Below are positions 33,513 to 42,016 of a stretch of 64,000 bases of DNA, piece after piece. Under the pieces are notes generated by a model. That model was not told where the DNA came from. It saw nothing but the letters and a program-made list of their open reading frames with translations, and ran no database searches. The stretch spans positions 91,637 through 155,636 of the forward strand of contig JAFXAA010000017.1 of the NCBI GenBank assembly GCA_017522105.1, given 5' to 3'. Each line of letters starts with the position of its first letter. Within the stretch, counting starts at the first letter, position 1. The position numbers were made by a program, and so were the translations under genes. This DNA is from Bacteroidales bacterium (lineage in GTDB: Bacteria > Bacteroidota > Bacteroidia > Bacteroidales > P3).

Positions 33513-34013
33513 TCAGTTAAGTTCCATGAGGTTCAGCTCTTTCTGGATGAGCGCATCGGCCTTGGGCTTGTCACTGAGCTCGGCACGGATAAGCTTCTCG
33601 GCAATCTCAATGCTGAGGTTGGCTATCTGGTTCTTGAGCTCGGTCATAGCCTTCATCTTCTCATAGTTGATGTTCTCTCGTGCGGCATCTACAATGCGGT
33701 TGGCCTCATCGGTAGCTTTGGCGCGGGCCTCTTCAATAATCTGGTCGCTGGCCATACGGGCGTTGCGAAGCATTTCGTCGCGCTCCATCTTGGCCTCACG
33801 CAGCAATTCCTCGTTGTGTGCCACCAGGTGCTTCATCTCCTCGCGGGCCTTGGCGGCCTCATTGAGCGAGTTGGCGATGGCTTCTTCGCGTTTCTTCAGC
33901 GACTTCAGTATCATCGGCCAGCCGAACTTGATGAGAATGAAAGCCAGAATGCCGAAACTCAACAGCATCCAGACAAAAGTTCCTATGCCGGGGTTAATTA
34001 GAGGGTTATTCAT
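33513..34013 (-). CDS. atpF: ATP synthase b subunit
   Basis: This is the peripheral stalk of F0. The 166 residues have one N-terminal membrane helix (FVWMLLSFGILAFILIKFGW) and then a long charged coiled-coil helix (REEAIANSLNEAAKAREEMK), the standard architecture. Confidence 0.96.
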   Translation of the reverse strand: MNNPLINPGIGTFVWMLLSFGILAFILIKFGWPMILKSLKKREEAIANSLNEAAKAREEMKHLVAHNEELLREAKMERDEMLRNARMASDQIIEEARAKATDEANRIVDAARENINYEKMKAMTELKNQIANLSIEIAEKLIRAELSDKPKADALIQKELNLMELN

Positions 34014-34085
34014 CTATGTTCTCTTTAGTCCTTTTTGTAAAGGGGCTGCCAATCGCAGCCCCTGTGGTTTCCGTGTCGATCCTTC

Positions 34086-34343
34086 TTACTTGAGGACGAC
34101 GAGCAGGCAGAGCACAACGGCGAAGAAGGCAACACCTTCAACCAGAGCGGCGGCGATAATCATCGTCGAGCGGATGTCGCCACCAGCTTCGGGCTGGCGC
34201 GCCATGCCTTCCATGGCTCCCTGGCCGATTTTACCGATGCCGATACCGGCACCCACAGTGGCCAGACCTGCTCCGATGGCGGCTCCGAGGTAACCCCAGG
34301 CGATGCCTGCCACAGCCTGCAATGCAATCATTAATGATGTCAT
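34086..34343 (-). CDS. atpE: ATP synthase c subunit
   Basis: This is the ring subunit of F0. The 85 residues form two membrane helices around the polar loop GMARQPEAGGD. The ion-binding Glu is in AAALVEGVAFF. The residues after it are Gly-Val, not the Ser/Thr of sodium-binding c subunits, and the sodium-type Gln in helix 1 is not in the aligned position, so proton coupling is more likely (inference). It is the first gene of this operon, with a promoter at 34394 and no atpB upstream. Confidence 0.97.
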   Translation of the reverse strand: MTSLMIALQAVAGIAWGYLGAAIGAGLATVGAGIGIGKIGQGAMEGMARQPEAGGDIRSTMIIAAALVEGVAFFAVVLCLLVVLK

Positions 34344-34393
34344 AATACTTTATTTTATGTTAGTTAAACTGTTTTATTCACAAAAAGCGGATG

Positions 34394-34401
34394 CAAAGAT
34401 A
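34394..34401 (-). promoter_or_regulatory. atpEFHAG promoter -7 box
   Basis: CAAAGATA on the plus strand, 51 bp before atpE. A possible -33 CAAA lies at 34425-34428. Confidence 0.65.
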
Positions 34402-34431
34402 GACATTTTTTCCTAATCCTGCATCAAAAAA

Positions 34432-36003
34432 CTAAACTTTTTTTTCTATCAGATCCAAACTATAGTGAAGACCAACGTTTTCCCTCCGTGCCCTGGCCAT
34501 CTTGATGATGAGGTAGGCACAGGCGATGAGGTTGCGCAGCTCGCTGAGCGGCTCGGTCAGCACCGAACGGTTGTACAAATCCTCCGTCTCACGGAAGATG
34601 AGATTGAGTCGGTCGAAGGCGCGCTGCAGACGCAGGTCGCTGCGCACTATGCCGACATAGTTCCACATAATCTCCTGCAGCTCGCGCTTGGTCTGCGTGA
34701 TAAGCACCATCTCCTCGTTGAGCACCATTCCCTCGGCATTCCAGTCAGGCACCTCATTCTTAAAGGGCACACCTTTGACTGATTCTATGGCATCCATGGC
34801 TGCATTGTGGGCATAGACCACCGCTTCCAGAAGCGAGTTAGAGGCCAGGCGGTTGCCTCCGTGCAATCCCGTACAGCTGCATTCTCCGGCGGCATAGAGG
34901 TATTTTATTGAGCTCTCACCGTTGCGGTCCACCTTGATGCCACCACACTGGTAGTGCGCCGCCGGACGTATGGGTATCATGTCGCGCGTGATATCTATGC
35001 CTATGCTCAAGCACTTGGCATAGATGGTAGGGAACCCTTCTATGAGGTGTTTCTTGCCTATGCCGCGAGCGTCAAGGTATAAGTAATCCTTGCCCGAGAG
35101 CTTCATCTCATTGTCTATGGCACGAGCCACGATGTCGCGCGGCGCCAGCGATAGGCGCTTGTCATACTTCTGCATGAACTCGCGTCCGTCACGGTCTTTA
35201 AGCACAGCACCCGCGCCACGCATGGCCTCAGTGATGAGGAAGGCGGGCTTCTCGGCGGGGTTGTAGAGGCTCGTGGGGTGGAACTGCATAAACTCCAGGT
35301 CGCTGAGCACACCGCGGGCACGGTGCACCATGGCCACACCGTCGCCGGTGCTGATTACCGGCGTGGTGGTGGTGCTGTACACGTTGCCCATGCCTCCTGT
35401 GGCCAGCAGGGTCACCTTGGCCAGGTAGGTGTCTATTCTATTGGTGTCGCAGTCCAGGGCATAAACACCGTAACATTCAATGCCCGGCGTATGCTTGGTG
35501 ACACGCTGGCCCAGGTGGTGCTGGGTGATGATGTCTATGGCAAACTGCCTCTCCTTGATTTCTATGTTGGGGTGGCTGCGCGCCGCCTCCAGCAGGCCAC
35601 GCTCAATCTCCTCGCCGGTGTTGTCTTTGTGATGCAGGATGCGGAACTCCGAATGGCCCCCCTCGCGGTGCAGGTCAAAATGGCCTCCACTGCTGTCGCG
35701 GTCGAAGTTCACGCCGTACTGCACCAGTTCACGTATGCGATCCGGCGCTTCGCGGATGGTCATCTCCACCACCTCGCGGTCGCAGATGCCGTCGCCGGCC
35801 ACCAGCGTGTCGTGGATATGCTTGTCAAACGAATCGCTGTCGTACATCACAGCAGCTATGCCGCCCTGTGCATAACGAGTCGAGCCCTCATCGGCGGCAC
35901 CCTTGGTGAGTATGCACACCTTGCCGTATGGAGCCACTTTGAGGGCAAAACTGAGGCCGGCGATGCCGGAGCCTACAACCAAAAAGTCTACTTCGTAGCG
36001 CAT
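34432..36003 (-). CDS. nadB: L-aspartate oxidase
   Basis: The enzyme oxidises L-aspartate to iminoaspartate with FAD, the first step of de novo NAD synthesis. The 523 residues have the FAD-binding VVGSGIAGLSFALK, the active-site HREGGHS motif and the succinate dehydrogenase-like fold and length. The frame also opens one codon earlier at a TTG (36006), but the ATG at 36003 (MRYEVDFLVVG) is the natural start. The stop lies just before the atpE promoter. nadA and nadC are not in the window. Confidence 0.96.
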   Translation of the reverse strand: MRYEVDFLVVGSGIAGLSFALKVAPYGKVCILTKGAADEGSTRYAQGGIAAVMYDSDSFDKHIHDTLVAGDGICDREVVEMTIREAPDRIRELVQYGVNFDRDSSGGHFDLHREGGHSEFRILHHKDNTGEEIERGLLEAARSHPNIEIKERQFAIDIITQHHLGQRVTKHTPGIECYGVYALDCDTNRIDTYLAKVTLLATGGMGNVYSTTTTPVISTGDGVAMVHRARGVLSDLEFMQFHPTSLYNPAEKPAFLITEAMRGAGAVLKDRDGREFMQKYDKRLSLAPRDIVARAIDNEMKLSGKDYLYLDARGIGKKHLIEGFPTIYAKCLSIGIDITRDMIPIRPAAHYQCGGIKVDRNGESSIKYLYAAGECSCTGLHGGNRLASNSLLEAVVYAHNAAMDAIESVKGVPFKNEVPDWNAEGMVLNEEMVLITQTKRELQEIMWNYVGIVRSDLRLQRAFDRLNLIFRETEDLYNRSVLTEPLSELRNLIACAYLIIKMARARRENVGLHYSLDLIEKKV

Positions 36004-36034
36004 CAATAGTATGTATTAGTCTGTTTCTTCTTTG

Positions 36035-36066
36035 ATGTGGGGCACGCCGCCAAGCGCACCCCACAT
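36035..36066 (-). terminator. Hairpin after the C10 peptidase gene
   Basis: ATGTGGGG and CCCCACAT form a perfect 8-bp stem around a 16-nt loop. The T-tract is weak. Confidence 0.5.
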
Positions 36067-36078
36067 GGTGTCGTGTCT

Positions 36079-39000
36079 TTACTTCACAACAAGTTTGCGT
36101 ACCGCCGTCTCCGTGCCATCGCTGACGCGCACAAAGTACACGCCGGCTGCCAGTCCGCTGACATCCAGCGTCAGCTTACCGTTCTCTGCGGTACCTCTGT
36201 AGCATACCTTGCCGTTGATGTCAACCAGCGACACGCTGCTGCCTGCCTTCAGGCCGCCGACCTCGGCAAACACAGTGGCAGGGTTGGGAGCCACACTTAT
36301 GACAGCAGCCTCAACGTCGTCGATACCCACGTTATCAGCAAAGGTTGCCACATAGGTGGCGTTGGCCGTCACCGTGACAGTGCGCGGGTTCTGCGTGTTG
36401 CCGTCCTGCCACTGCACAAAGTGGTAGCCCGTGGCTGCCGTGGCCGTCAGCGTCGCCGTGGCACCCTCGTTGTAGGTGCCGCCGCCGCTCACCGTGCCCC
36501 AGGCCGTGTTGTTGCTCACCACGGTGAGTGTGTACTGCGTGGGCGGTATAGCCTCAAAGGTGGCCGTGTAGGTGGCGTTGCCCGTCACCGTGACGGTGCG
36601 CGGGTTCTGCGTGTTGCCGTCCTGCCACTGCACGAAGCGGTAGCCCGTGGCTGCCGTGGCCGTCAGCGTCGCCGTGGCACCCTCGTTGTAGGTGCCGCCG
36701 CCGCTCACAGTGCCCCAAGCCGTGTTGTTGCTTGTGGCTGTGATGGTATACTGCGTGGGCGGTATAGCCTCGAAGGTGGCCGTGTAGGTGGCGTTGCCCG
36801 TCACCGTGACGGTACGCGGGTTCTGCGTGTTGCCGTCCTGCCAGCTCACAAAGCGGTAGCCCGTGGCTGCCGTGGCGGTCAGCGTGACCGTGGCGCCCTC
36901 GTTGTAGGTGCCGCCGCCGCTCACCGTGCCCCAGGCCGTGTTGTTGCTCGCCACGGTGAGTGTGTACTGCGTGGGCTGCGGCGCGGCGCCAGCAGTGATG
37001 GTCACATCGTCAATGGCCATGAAGAACTGATCCGTGCAGTTGTAGTGGCGGAAAGCCACATACACCGTCTGACCGGCGTAGGCCGCCAGACTCACGGTGC
37101 GCGTAGCCCACTGCGCCGCCGTCAAAGTCTCCTCATATACTGCCGTCGTCGCTGTGAAGGCCGCCACAGTCTTCGCCGTGGCCACATACACTGCGTAGTG
37201 CTCCTCGGGGTAGTCGTTGTTCGAAGCGCTGACAGCCCACGAGAGGTCGTAGCTGCCCGTGGCGGGAACCACTATCGCGGGGCTCACCAGCCAGTTGTCG
37301 GGTGTCAAGGCTCCCACACCGTTCACGTATGAGTAGGACGCCGCGCTGTAGCTCGACCCGTTGTTGCCGAAGCCGCCGAGGGCCTCCCAGCCGTAGCCGT
37401 CGTTGTTGTTGTCGATGGTGCTCCAGCAGGCGCCGATGCCGCCCTCGAAGCCTTCCGTCCACGGGAAGCTCGTAACCGCACACGAGGCGTCGGAGGCAAA
37501 GGTGGCCGTGTAGGTGGCGTTGCCCGTCACCGTGACGGTGCGCGGGTTCTGCGTGTTGCCGTCCTGCCACTGCACAAAGTGGTAGCCCGCGGCCGCCGTG
37601 GCGGTCAACGTGGCCGTGGCTCCGGCGTTGTAGGTGCCGCCGCCGCTCACTGTGCCCCAAGCCGTGTTGTTGCTCACCACGGTGAGTGTGTACTGCGTGG
37701 GCTGCGGCGCGACGCCGGCGCTGACCTCCACGTCGTCAATCAGCAGGTAGTACATGTCAGTGCAGTTGTGGTGGCGGAAGGCCACGTAGACCGTCTGGCC
37801 GGCATAGGCGCTCAAGTCGACATCCTGCTGCACCCACGCGTTGGTGGTGGTGCCGCTGTAGACGGGCGTCAAGCTGGTGAAATCGCCAATGGCATTGCCT
37901 GTGGTGCTCACATACACGCTGTAGTACTCACTGGCATAGTTGGCATCCAAACCTTTAGCCTGCCACTTGAGGTGCATCTGGCTGCCGGCGGGCAGGACGA
38001 AGGAGGGTGCTATCAGCCAGTTGTCGGGAGTCAAAGGACCCGCATTGTTGTCGTAGGAAGCCGAAGCCAGCGAGCTGTTGCTGTTGTAGCCCAGCGGGGT
38101 CGTGCTGTTGGAGGCGTAGGTCCAGGTGTGGCCGTCGCCGTCACCATCGTATATACGCCAGCACCCAAGAGCGTCGACATCCTCGAAGTCCTCAGTGTAG
38201 GGGAAGGACGTGATGTCGCACGACACAGGCTCGGTGAACACACCCTTCACCATGAACGAGCTGAGCCAGTAGCCACCGTACAAATCAAAGCTGGAACCCA
38301 CCAGACAGCTTGCATCCACGCCAGAGTAATTGGTGAAAGCCGCGGGGTAGGTGACATTGGGTGCATAGAAAGTAATCCACACGTCCTGCGTGGCTGCCAC
38401 CGCGGTAGGCAGGGCGACAGTCTGCCACTGGCGCGTCATGTCGCTGCCCACCACGTGCGACACCGTGGCGGCCGTGGTCTCGCGGTTGCTGCCGGTGTAG
38501 ACAGTGATATTGTACGTGCCGGCCTCATAGGCATAGAACATCACCGCCGACAGCTCCTTGCCGGCGTCAAGCAGCGAGGCCGGGAACATCACGCCCCAAT
38601 GCTTGTCGCTGCCAAGGCTGTAGGCCGACAGCCAGGCGTCGCTGTTGCAGTAGCTCACCGTGTCGGTGGGGATGGCGGCATACGAGGCGGTGAAGCTGTA
38701 GCTGCCGCCGTTGGCCACCAGGTAGCGCGGGTTGTTGCGGTCGCCGTCGTTCCAGCTGTCGAAGCGGTAGCCGTTGGGAGCCGAGGCCACAACCATCACA
38801 GTGTCGCCGTAAGCATAGGTGCTGCTCTGCGTGCCGTAGTTGTTGTCGCCGCCGCCCATCACCATCACCGCAGCGCCGCTGGGCGAGCCAGCCTGCACCG
38901 TGGCGGTGACCGTGGTATTGCCGGTGGCGCTCCACGCCGTGTGGGGACGCAGGCCTATGAGCACATCGTTGTCGAGGTTGTAGGAGCCCATGTTGGCGCC

Positions 39001-40152
39001 GGTGCCGCCGCCGGCAGGCTCCAGGCCGCCGATGGCATAGTAGTCGTCAAAGTATCCACCCCAGCCCCAGTTGACATGGAAGTAGCCGCTGTTGTTGTAG
39101 CCGTCAAGCACAAAGCTGTGTCCACCAGACTCGTCGCTGCCCTCGTAGAGCAGCGGACGGCTCTGGTCAAGCTCGGCGCGCAGGCGCTGGCAGTAATCGT
39201 CGTGGCTGTAGTCGTCACGGCGCACCACGGCCATATCGGCGCGGTACTTGAAATACTTCATCAGCGAATGCTGCGACGACGCACGCACCGAGCCACCGTA
39301 CACGTTGTTCGAACCGCTGGCTTCAGGACTGTAGGCCATCTCGTTGGCAACGCCGATGTGGTACATCAGGGTGGCCACGGCGTTGACCTGTGCCGTGGAG
39401 CTCGCGCTCGTCAGGGCGTTGGGCATCTGCGACCACTGGTAAGTCGTGGCGCCGAAGTTGGCCGAAAGGTTGTTGTAGGTGTACTGCGTGCCGTTCACGT
39501 TACGGCTGCTGCTGTAGGTGTGGCTGCCGTAGCCCGTAGCAGGGTGGTTGTGGTACTTCATCACCTGCGCCGTGGCCGTGGCCACACAGCCCGTCACCGC
39601 GCGCGCTGCCTCGCCGCCGTTGGTGGGGCACAGGGCGTTGTAGTAGGGGCTCTGGTCCCACGTGGTGGTCAGCAGCGGAGCCACGGCTGTAGCCAGCACA
39701 GGCTGCGGGGCCGCGCCGTCCACCAGGCGCTGCCACTCCTCGGGCAGGACGCCCGCCTTGCCGTCGGCCTCGGCGCGCGAGGCATACACCTGCGCGACAG
39801 GCTGCACATGGGTCTTCCACCAGCGTATCTCTTTGTCGTAGCCCTCCAGGAAGCCACGCACATGCTGCGGCATGCCCTCGGCCTCGAAACGGTTGACGGT
39901 GCTGTAGGCCAGCACGGGCTGCACACAGTCGTCGCCGCTGACGAGCACGAAGCCCCCCTCAGGGGCTGCAAAGACATAGAACTCCGCAAACGGAGTCTGT
40001 TGCGTAATATCCTGCAGCGCAGCAACATTCTTCATGCCTTGTGCCTGCATCCAGTTCTGCGCCACTCGACGCGCCACATCCCGCGACACCGGGTTGGCCA
40101 CAGCCACGCCCATCAATGCCATCAGGAGGGTAATCATACTGATTTTTTTCAT
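36079..40152 (-). CDS. T9SS-exported C10 cysteine peptidase with adhesin and InlB-type repeats
   Basis: This is a streptopain/interpain-like (C10) protease of 1357 residues. The signal peptide is followed by an inhibitory propeptide (about 20-150). The catalytic domain has Cys189 in TGCVATATAQ, His345 in GGHSFVLDG, and the NWGWGG loop at 361-366. Downstream are an InlB-like degenerate repeat, then two cleaved-adhesin/choice-of-anchor J domains (FPYTEDFED and FPWTEGFEG starts, IDDVEV/IDDVTI ends). Four InlB B-type repeats (NNTAWGTVSGGGTY) follow, three of them in tandem. The C-terminus is a type A T9SS sorting domain (VAPNPATVF, GVYFVRV, VRKLVVK). Protease plus adhesin modules recall the gingipain layout. 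It probably attacks host or dietary protein at the cell surface. Promoter at 40230; the hairpin at 36035 probably ends the transcript. Confidence 0.93.
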   Translation of the reverse strand: MKKISMITLLMALMGVAVANPVSRDVARRVAQNWMQAQGMKNVAALQDITQQTPFAEFYVFAAPEGGFVLVSGDDCVQPVLAYSTVNRFEAEGMPQHVRGFLEGYDKEIRWWKTHVQPVAQVYASRAEADGKAGVLPEEWQRLVDGAAPQPVLATAVAPLLTTTWDQSPYYNALCPTNGGEAARAVTGCVATATAQVMKYHNHPATGYGSHTYSSSRNVNGTQYTYNNLSANFGATTYQWSQMPNALTSASSTAQVNAVATLMYHIGVANEMAYSPEASGSNNVYGGSVRASSQHSLMKYFKYRADMAVVRRDDYSHDDYCQRLRAELDQSRPLLYEGSDESGGHSFVLDGYNNSGYFHVNWGWGGYFDDYYAIGGLEPAGGGTGANMGSYNLDNDVLIGLRPHTAWSATGNTTVTATVQAGSPSGAAVMVMGGGDNNYGTQSSTYAYGDTVMVVASAPNGYRFDSWNDGDRNNPRYLVANGGSYSFTASYAAIPTDTVSYCNSDAWLSAYSLGSDKHWGVMFPASLLDAGKELSAVMFYAYEAGTYNITVYTGSNRETTAATVSHVVGSDMTRQWQTVALPTAVAATQDVWITFYAPNVTYPAAFTNYSGVDASCLVGSSFDLYGGYWLSSFMVKGVFTEPVSCDITSFPYTEDFEDVDALGCWRIYDGDGDGHTWTYASNSTTPLGYNSNSSLASASYDNNAGPLTPDNWLIAPSFVLPAGSQMHLKWQAKGLDANYASEYYSVYVSTTGNAIGDFTSLTPVYSGTTTNAWVQQDVDLSAYAGQTVYVAFRHHNCTDMYYLLIDDVEVSAGVAPQPTQYTLTVVSNNTAWGTVSGGGTYNAGATATLTATAAAGYHFVQWQDGNTQNPRTVTVTGNATYTATFASDASCAVTSFPWTEGFEGGIGACWSTIDNNNDGYGWEALGGFGNNGSSYSAASYSYVNGVGALTPDNWLVSPAIVVPATGSYDLSWAVSASNNDYPEEHYAVYVATAKTVAAFTATTAVYEETLTAAQWATRTVSLAAYAGQTVYVAFRHYNCTDQFFMAIDDVTITAGAAPQPTQYTLTVASNNTAWGTVSGGGTYNEGATVTLTATAATGYRFVSWQDGNTQNPRTVTVTGNATYTATFEAIPPTQYTITATSNNTAWGTVSGGGTYNEGATATLTATAATGYRFVQWQDGNTQNPRTVTVTGNATYTATFEAIPPTQYTLTVVSNNTAWGTVSGGGTYNEGATATLTATAATGYHFVQWQDGNTQNPRTVTVTANATYVATFADNVGIDDVEAAVISVAPNPATVFAEVGGLKAGSSVSLVDINGKVCYRGTAENGKLTLDVSGLAAGVYFVRVSDGTETAVRKLVVK
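36324..36971. repeat. 216-bp tandem repeats (three units) in the C10 peptidase gene
   Basis: Marker sequence CTGCGTGGGC recurs at 36535, 36751 and 36967, exactly 216 bp apart. Each unit encodes a 72-residue InlB-type repeat. The units are nearly identical, so copy number could change by recombination. A fourth related unit lies near 37480-37695. Confidence 0.85.
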
Positions 40153-40229
40153 ATCGGGTAGTATTTAAATTAATATTACTCTACTATGTGCCAGCCTGTT
40201 GCGCGCAAAATGCAACGAGTCCGACAATG

Positions 40230-40237
40230 CAAACATA
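40230..40237 (-). promoter_or_regulatory. C10 peptidase promoter (-7 with -33)
   Basis: CAAACATA (plus strand; TATGTTTG on the minus), with CAAA at 40258-40261 giving the -33 at 20-nt spacing. Confidence 0.65.
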
Positions 40238-40303
40238 CAAAACAATTATAAAATACACAAATATTTTTTTCCTCCCCTCCCCCACCCCGCCCCCTATCCG
40301 GTA

Positions 40304-40415
40304 CGGAGCCCCTACGGCATTTCTTCAGTAGTTCTTCAGTAGTTCTTCAGTCAAACACTGAAATACTACTGAAGAACTACTGAAGAACTACTGAAGAAAT
40401 GCCGTACCGGCTCCG
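40304..40415. repeat. Long inverted repeat P3 of 11-bp units
   Basis: Arms 40304-40351 and 40368-40415 match at 46 of 48 positions around a 16-nt loop. The core is TTCTTCAGTAG repeated, flanked by CGGAGCCCCTACGGC. It lies between divergent genes, 67 bp beyond the peptidase -7 box. Confidence 0.9.
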
Positions 40416-40480
40416 CAGAGGAATAAAATAATCTTCGCACGCGCACAATAAAAAAGACAACAGGACGTTGTTGAGGTGTT

Positions 40481-42016
40481 ATGGGTGTGATAGCGCGACA
40501 AAGCATCAAGGGGGCGATGGCCAACTACCTGGGGGTGGCGATAGGGTTCGTCACCACTTTCTTCGTGCTCACCCGCATGCTGACCACCGAGGAGGTGGGG
40601 CTGACGCGCGTCATGGTGGACGCGGCGATGCTCTTCTCGGCTGTGGCGCAGCTGGGCACCAACGCCTCCATCGTGCGCTTCTTCCCATGGTTCAAGGACG
40701 ACGGCAGCCACCACGGATTTTTCGGGCTGGCCATGCTGCTTCCCCTGGCGGGGTTCGCCCTGGTGGGCGGCGTGCTGCTGGCCTTCCGCAGCCAGCTGGT
40801 GGCGGTGTACAGCGTCAACTCGCCCCTGCTGACCGACTACTTCCACCTGCTGCCGATGCTGATATTCTTCGCGCTGTACCTGACGGTGTTCGAGACCTGC
40901 TCGTCGGTGCTGATGCGCATCACGGTGCCCAAGATGGTGCGCGAGGTGGGCATCAGGGTGTTCAACCTGGCGGCCTACCTGCTCTACGGCTACCGCCTCA
41001 TCACGCTCGACACCTTCGTGTGGCTCTTCTGCGGCAGCTACGGGCTGGCCATGCTGCTGGGCCTCGTCTACCTGCTGAAGACAGAGCGCTTCAACCTGCG
41101 CATCTTCAGCGTGGACTGGCGCCACCTGCGTTCCACGGGCCTGACGGGCGACATGGTGCGCTACACGCTTTTCATGACGGCCACGGTGCTGGCGGGCAAC
41201 GTGCCCCTGCTGGGGTCGCTGTTCCTCGGCGCCAAGGCGGGGCTGGCGCTGACGGGCGTCTACACCATAGCCTTCTTCATAGCCAACGTCGTCGAGGTGC
41301 CCTACCGCTCGCTGGGTGCCATCTCGCGGCCCGTGATAGCCACGGCGGTGAAGGAGGGCGACTGGGCCGAGGTGAACCGCCTGGGGCGGCAGGTGAGCCT
41401 GCACCAGCTGATGGTGAGCCTGATGATATTCTACGTCATCTGGATCAACCTCGACACCCTCTTCACACTGATACCCAACGGCGAGGACTACCGCGGCGGC
41501 GCCGGCGTGGTGCTCATCCTCGGGCTGGCCAAGGTGCTCAACTCGTCGCTGAGCATAGGCACCGACGTGCTCAACTACTCGCGCCACTACGCCTTCGGGC
41601 TGCTCTTCATAGCGGCGCTGACACTCAGCGCCCTGGTGCTCAACGACCGCCTGATAGGCCCCTTGGGCATCGACGGGGCCGCCATGGCCACGCTGCTGAG
41701 CTATGCAATCTATTTCGCACTGCTGCTGACGTTCCTGTGGCGGAGGCTGCGGGTGAGCCTCTTCAGCGGCGCACAGCTCAAGACGCTGGCGGTGATGGCC
41801 GCGGCTTTCGCCCTCGACTGGGGGTGGCGAACCTGGCTCACGCCCCTCGCCTCCACCGGCGGCACATGGCACACGCTGGCCGACGCCGCCCTGAAGACCG
41901 CCGTGCTGGCCTCGGCGGCGGCGGCAGCGATGGTCGCCTGGAAGGTGTCGCCCACGGTGAACGGCATCGTGAAGAAAACAGTCCAACGTGCCAAAGGCAA
42001 GAAAGGGGGGAACTGA
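40481..42016 (+). CDS. Polysaccharide flippase (MOP superfamily, Wzx-like)
   Basis: This 511-residue inner-membrane protein has about 12-14 hydrophobic helices and the MOP/Wzx start (SIKGAMANYLGVAIGFVTTF, then RMLTTEEVGLTRVM). Such proteins move lipid-linked glycans across the inner membrane. It is the first gene of a plus-strand run. Its TGA overlaps the ATG of the next gene (ATGA), so the two are translationally coupled. It is separate from the main glycan locus, which has its own flippase at 61127. The longer frame that begins upstream at 40468 is a different reading frame and not this protein. I saw no clear -7 box before it. Confidence 0.9.
   Translation: MGVIARQSIKGAMANYLGVAIGFVTTFFVLTRMLTTEEVGLTRVMVDAAMLFSAVAQLGTNASIVRFFPWFKDDGSHHGFFGLAMLLPLAGFALVGGVLLAFRSQLVAVYSVNSPLLTDYFHLLPMLIFFALYLTVFETCSSVLMRITVPKMVREVGIRVFNLAAYLLYGYRLITLDTFVWLFCGSYGLAMLLGLVYLLKTERFNLRIFSVDWRHLRSTGLTGDMVRYTLFMTATVLAGNVPLLGSLFLGAKAGLALTGVYTIAFFIANVVEVPYRSLGAISRPVIATAVKEGDWAEVNRLGRQVSLHQLMVSLMIFYVIWINLDTLFTLIPNGEDYRGGAGVVLILGLAKVLNSSLSIGTDVLNYSRHYAFGLLFIAALTLSALVLNDRLIGPLGIDGAAMATLLSYAIYFALLLTFLWRRLRVSLFSGAQLKTLAVMAAAFALDWGWRTWLTPLASTGGTWHTLADAALKTAVLASAAAAAMVAWKVSPTVNGIVKKTVQRAKGKKGGN

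Noticed and set aside
36324-36971. CRISPR-like array
   Set aside because: The repeats are 216 bp, coding and without spacers. I saw no CRISPR array or cas gene in the window.
37579-40161. Plus-strand frame of 860 codons
   Set aside because: Antisense to the C10 peptidase with its full catalytic motifs.
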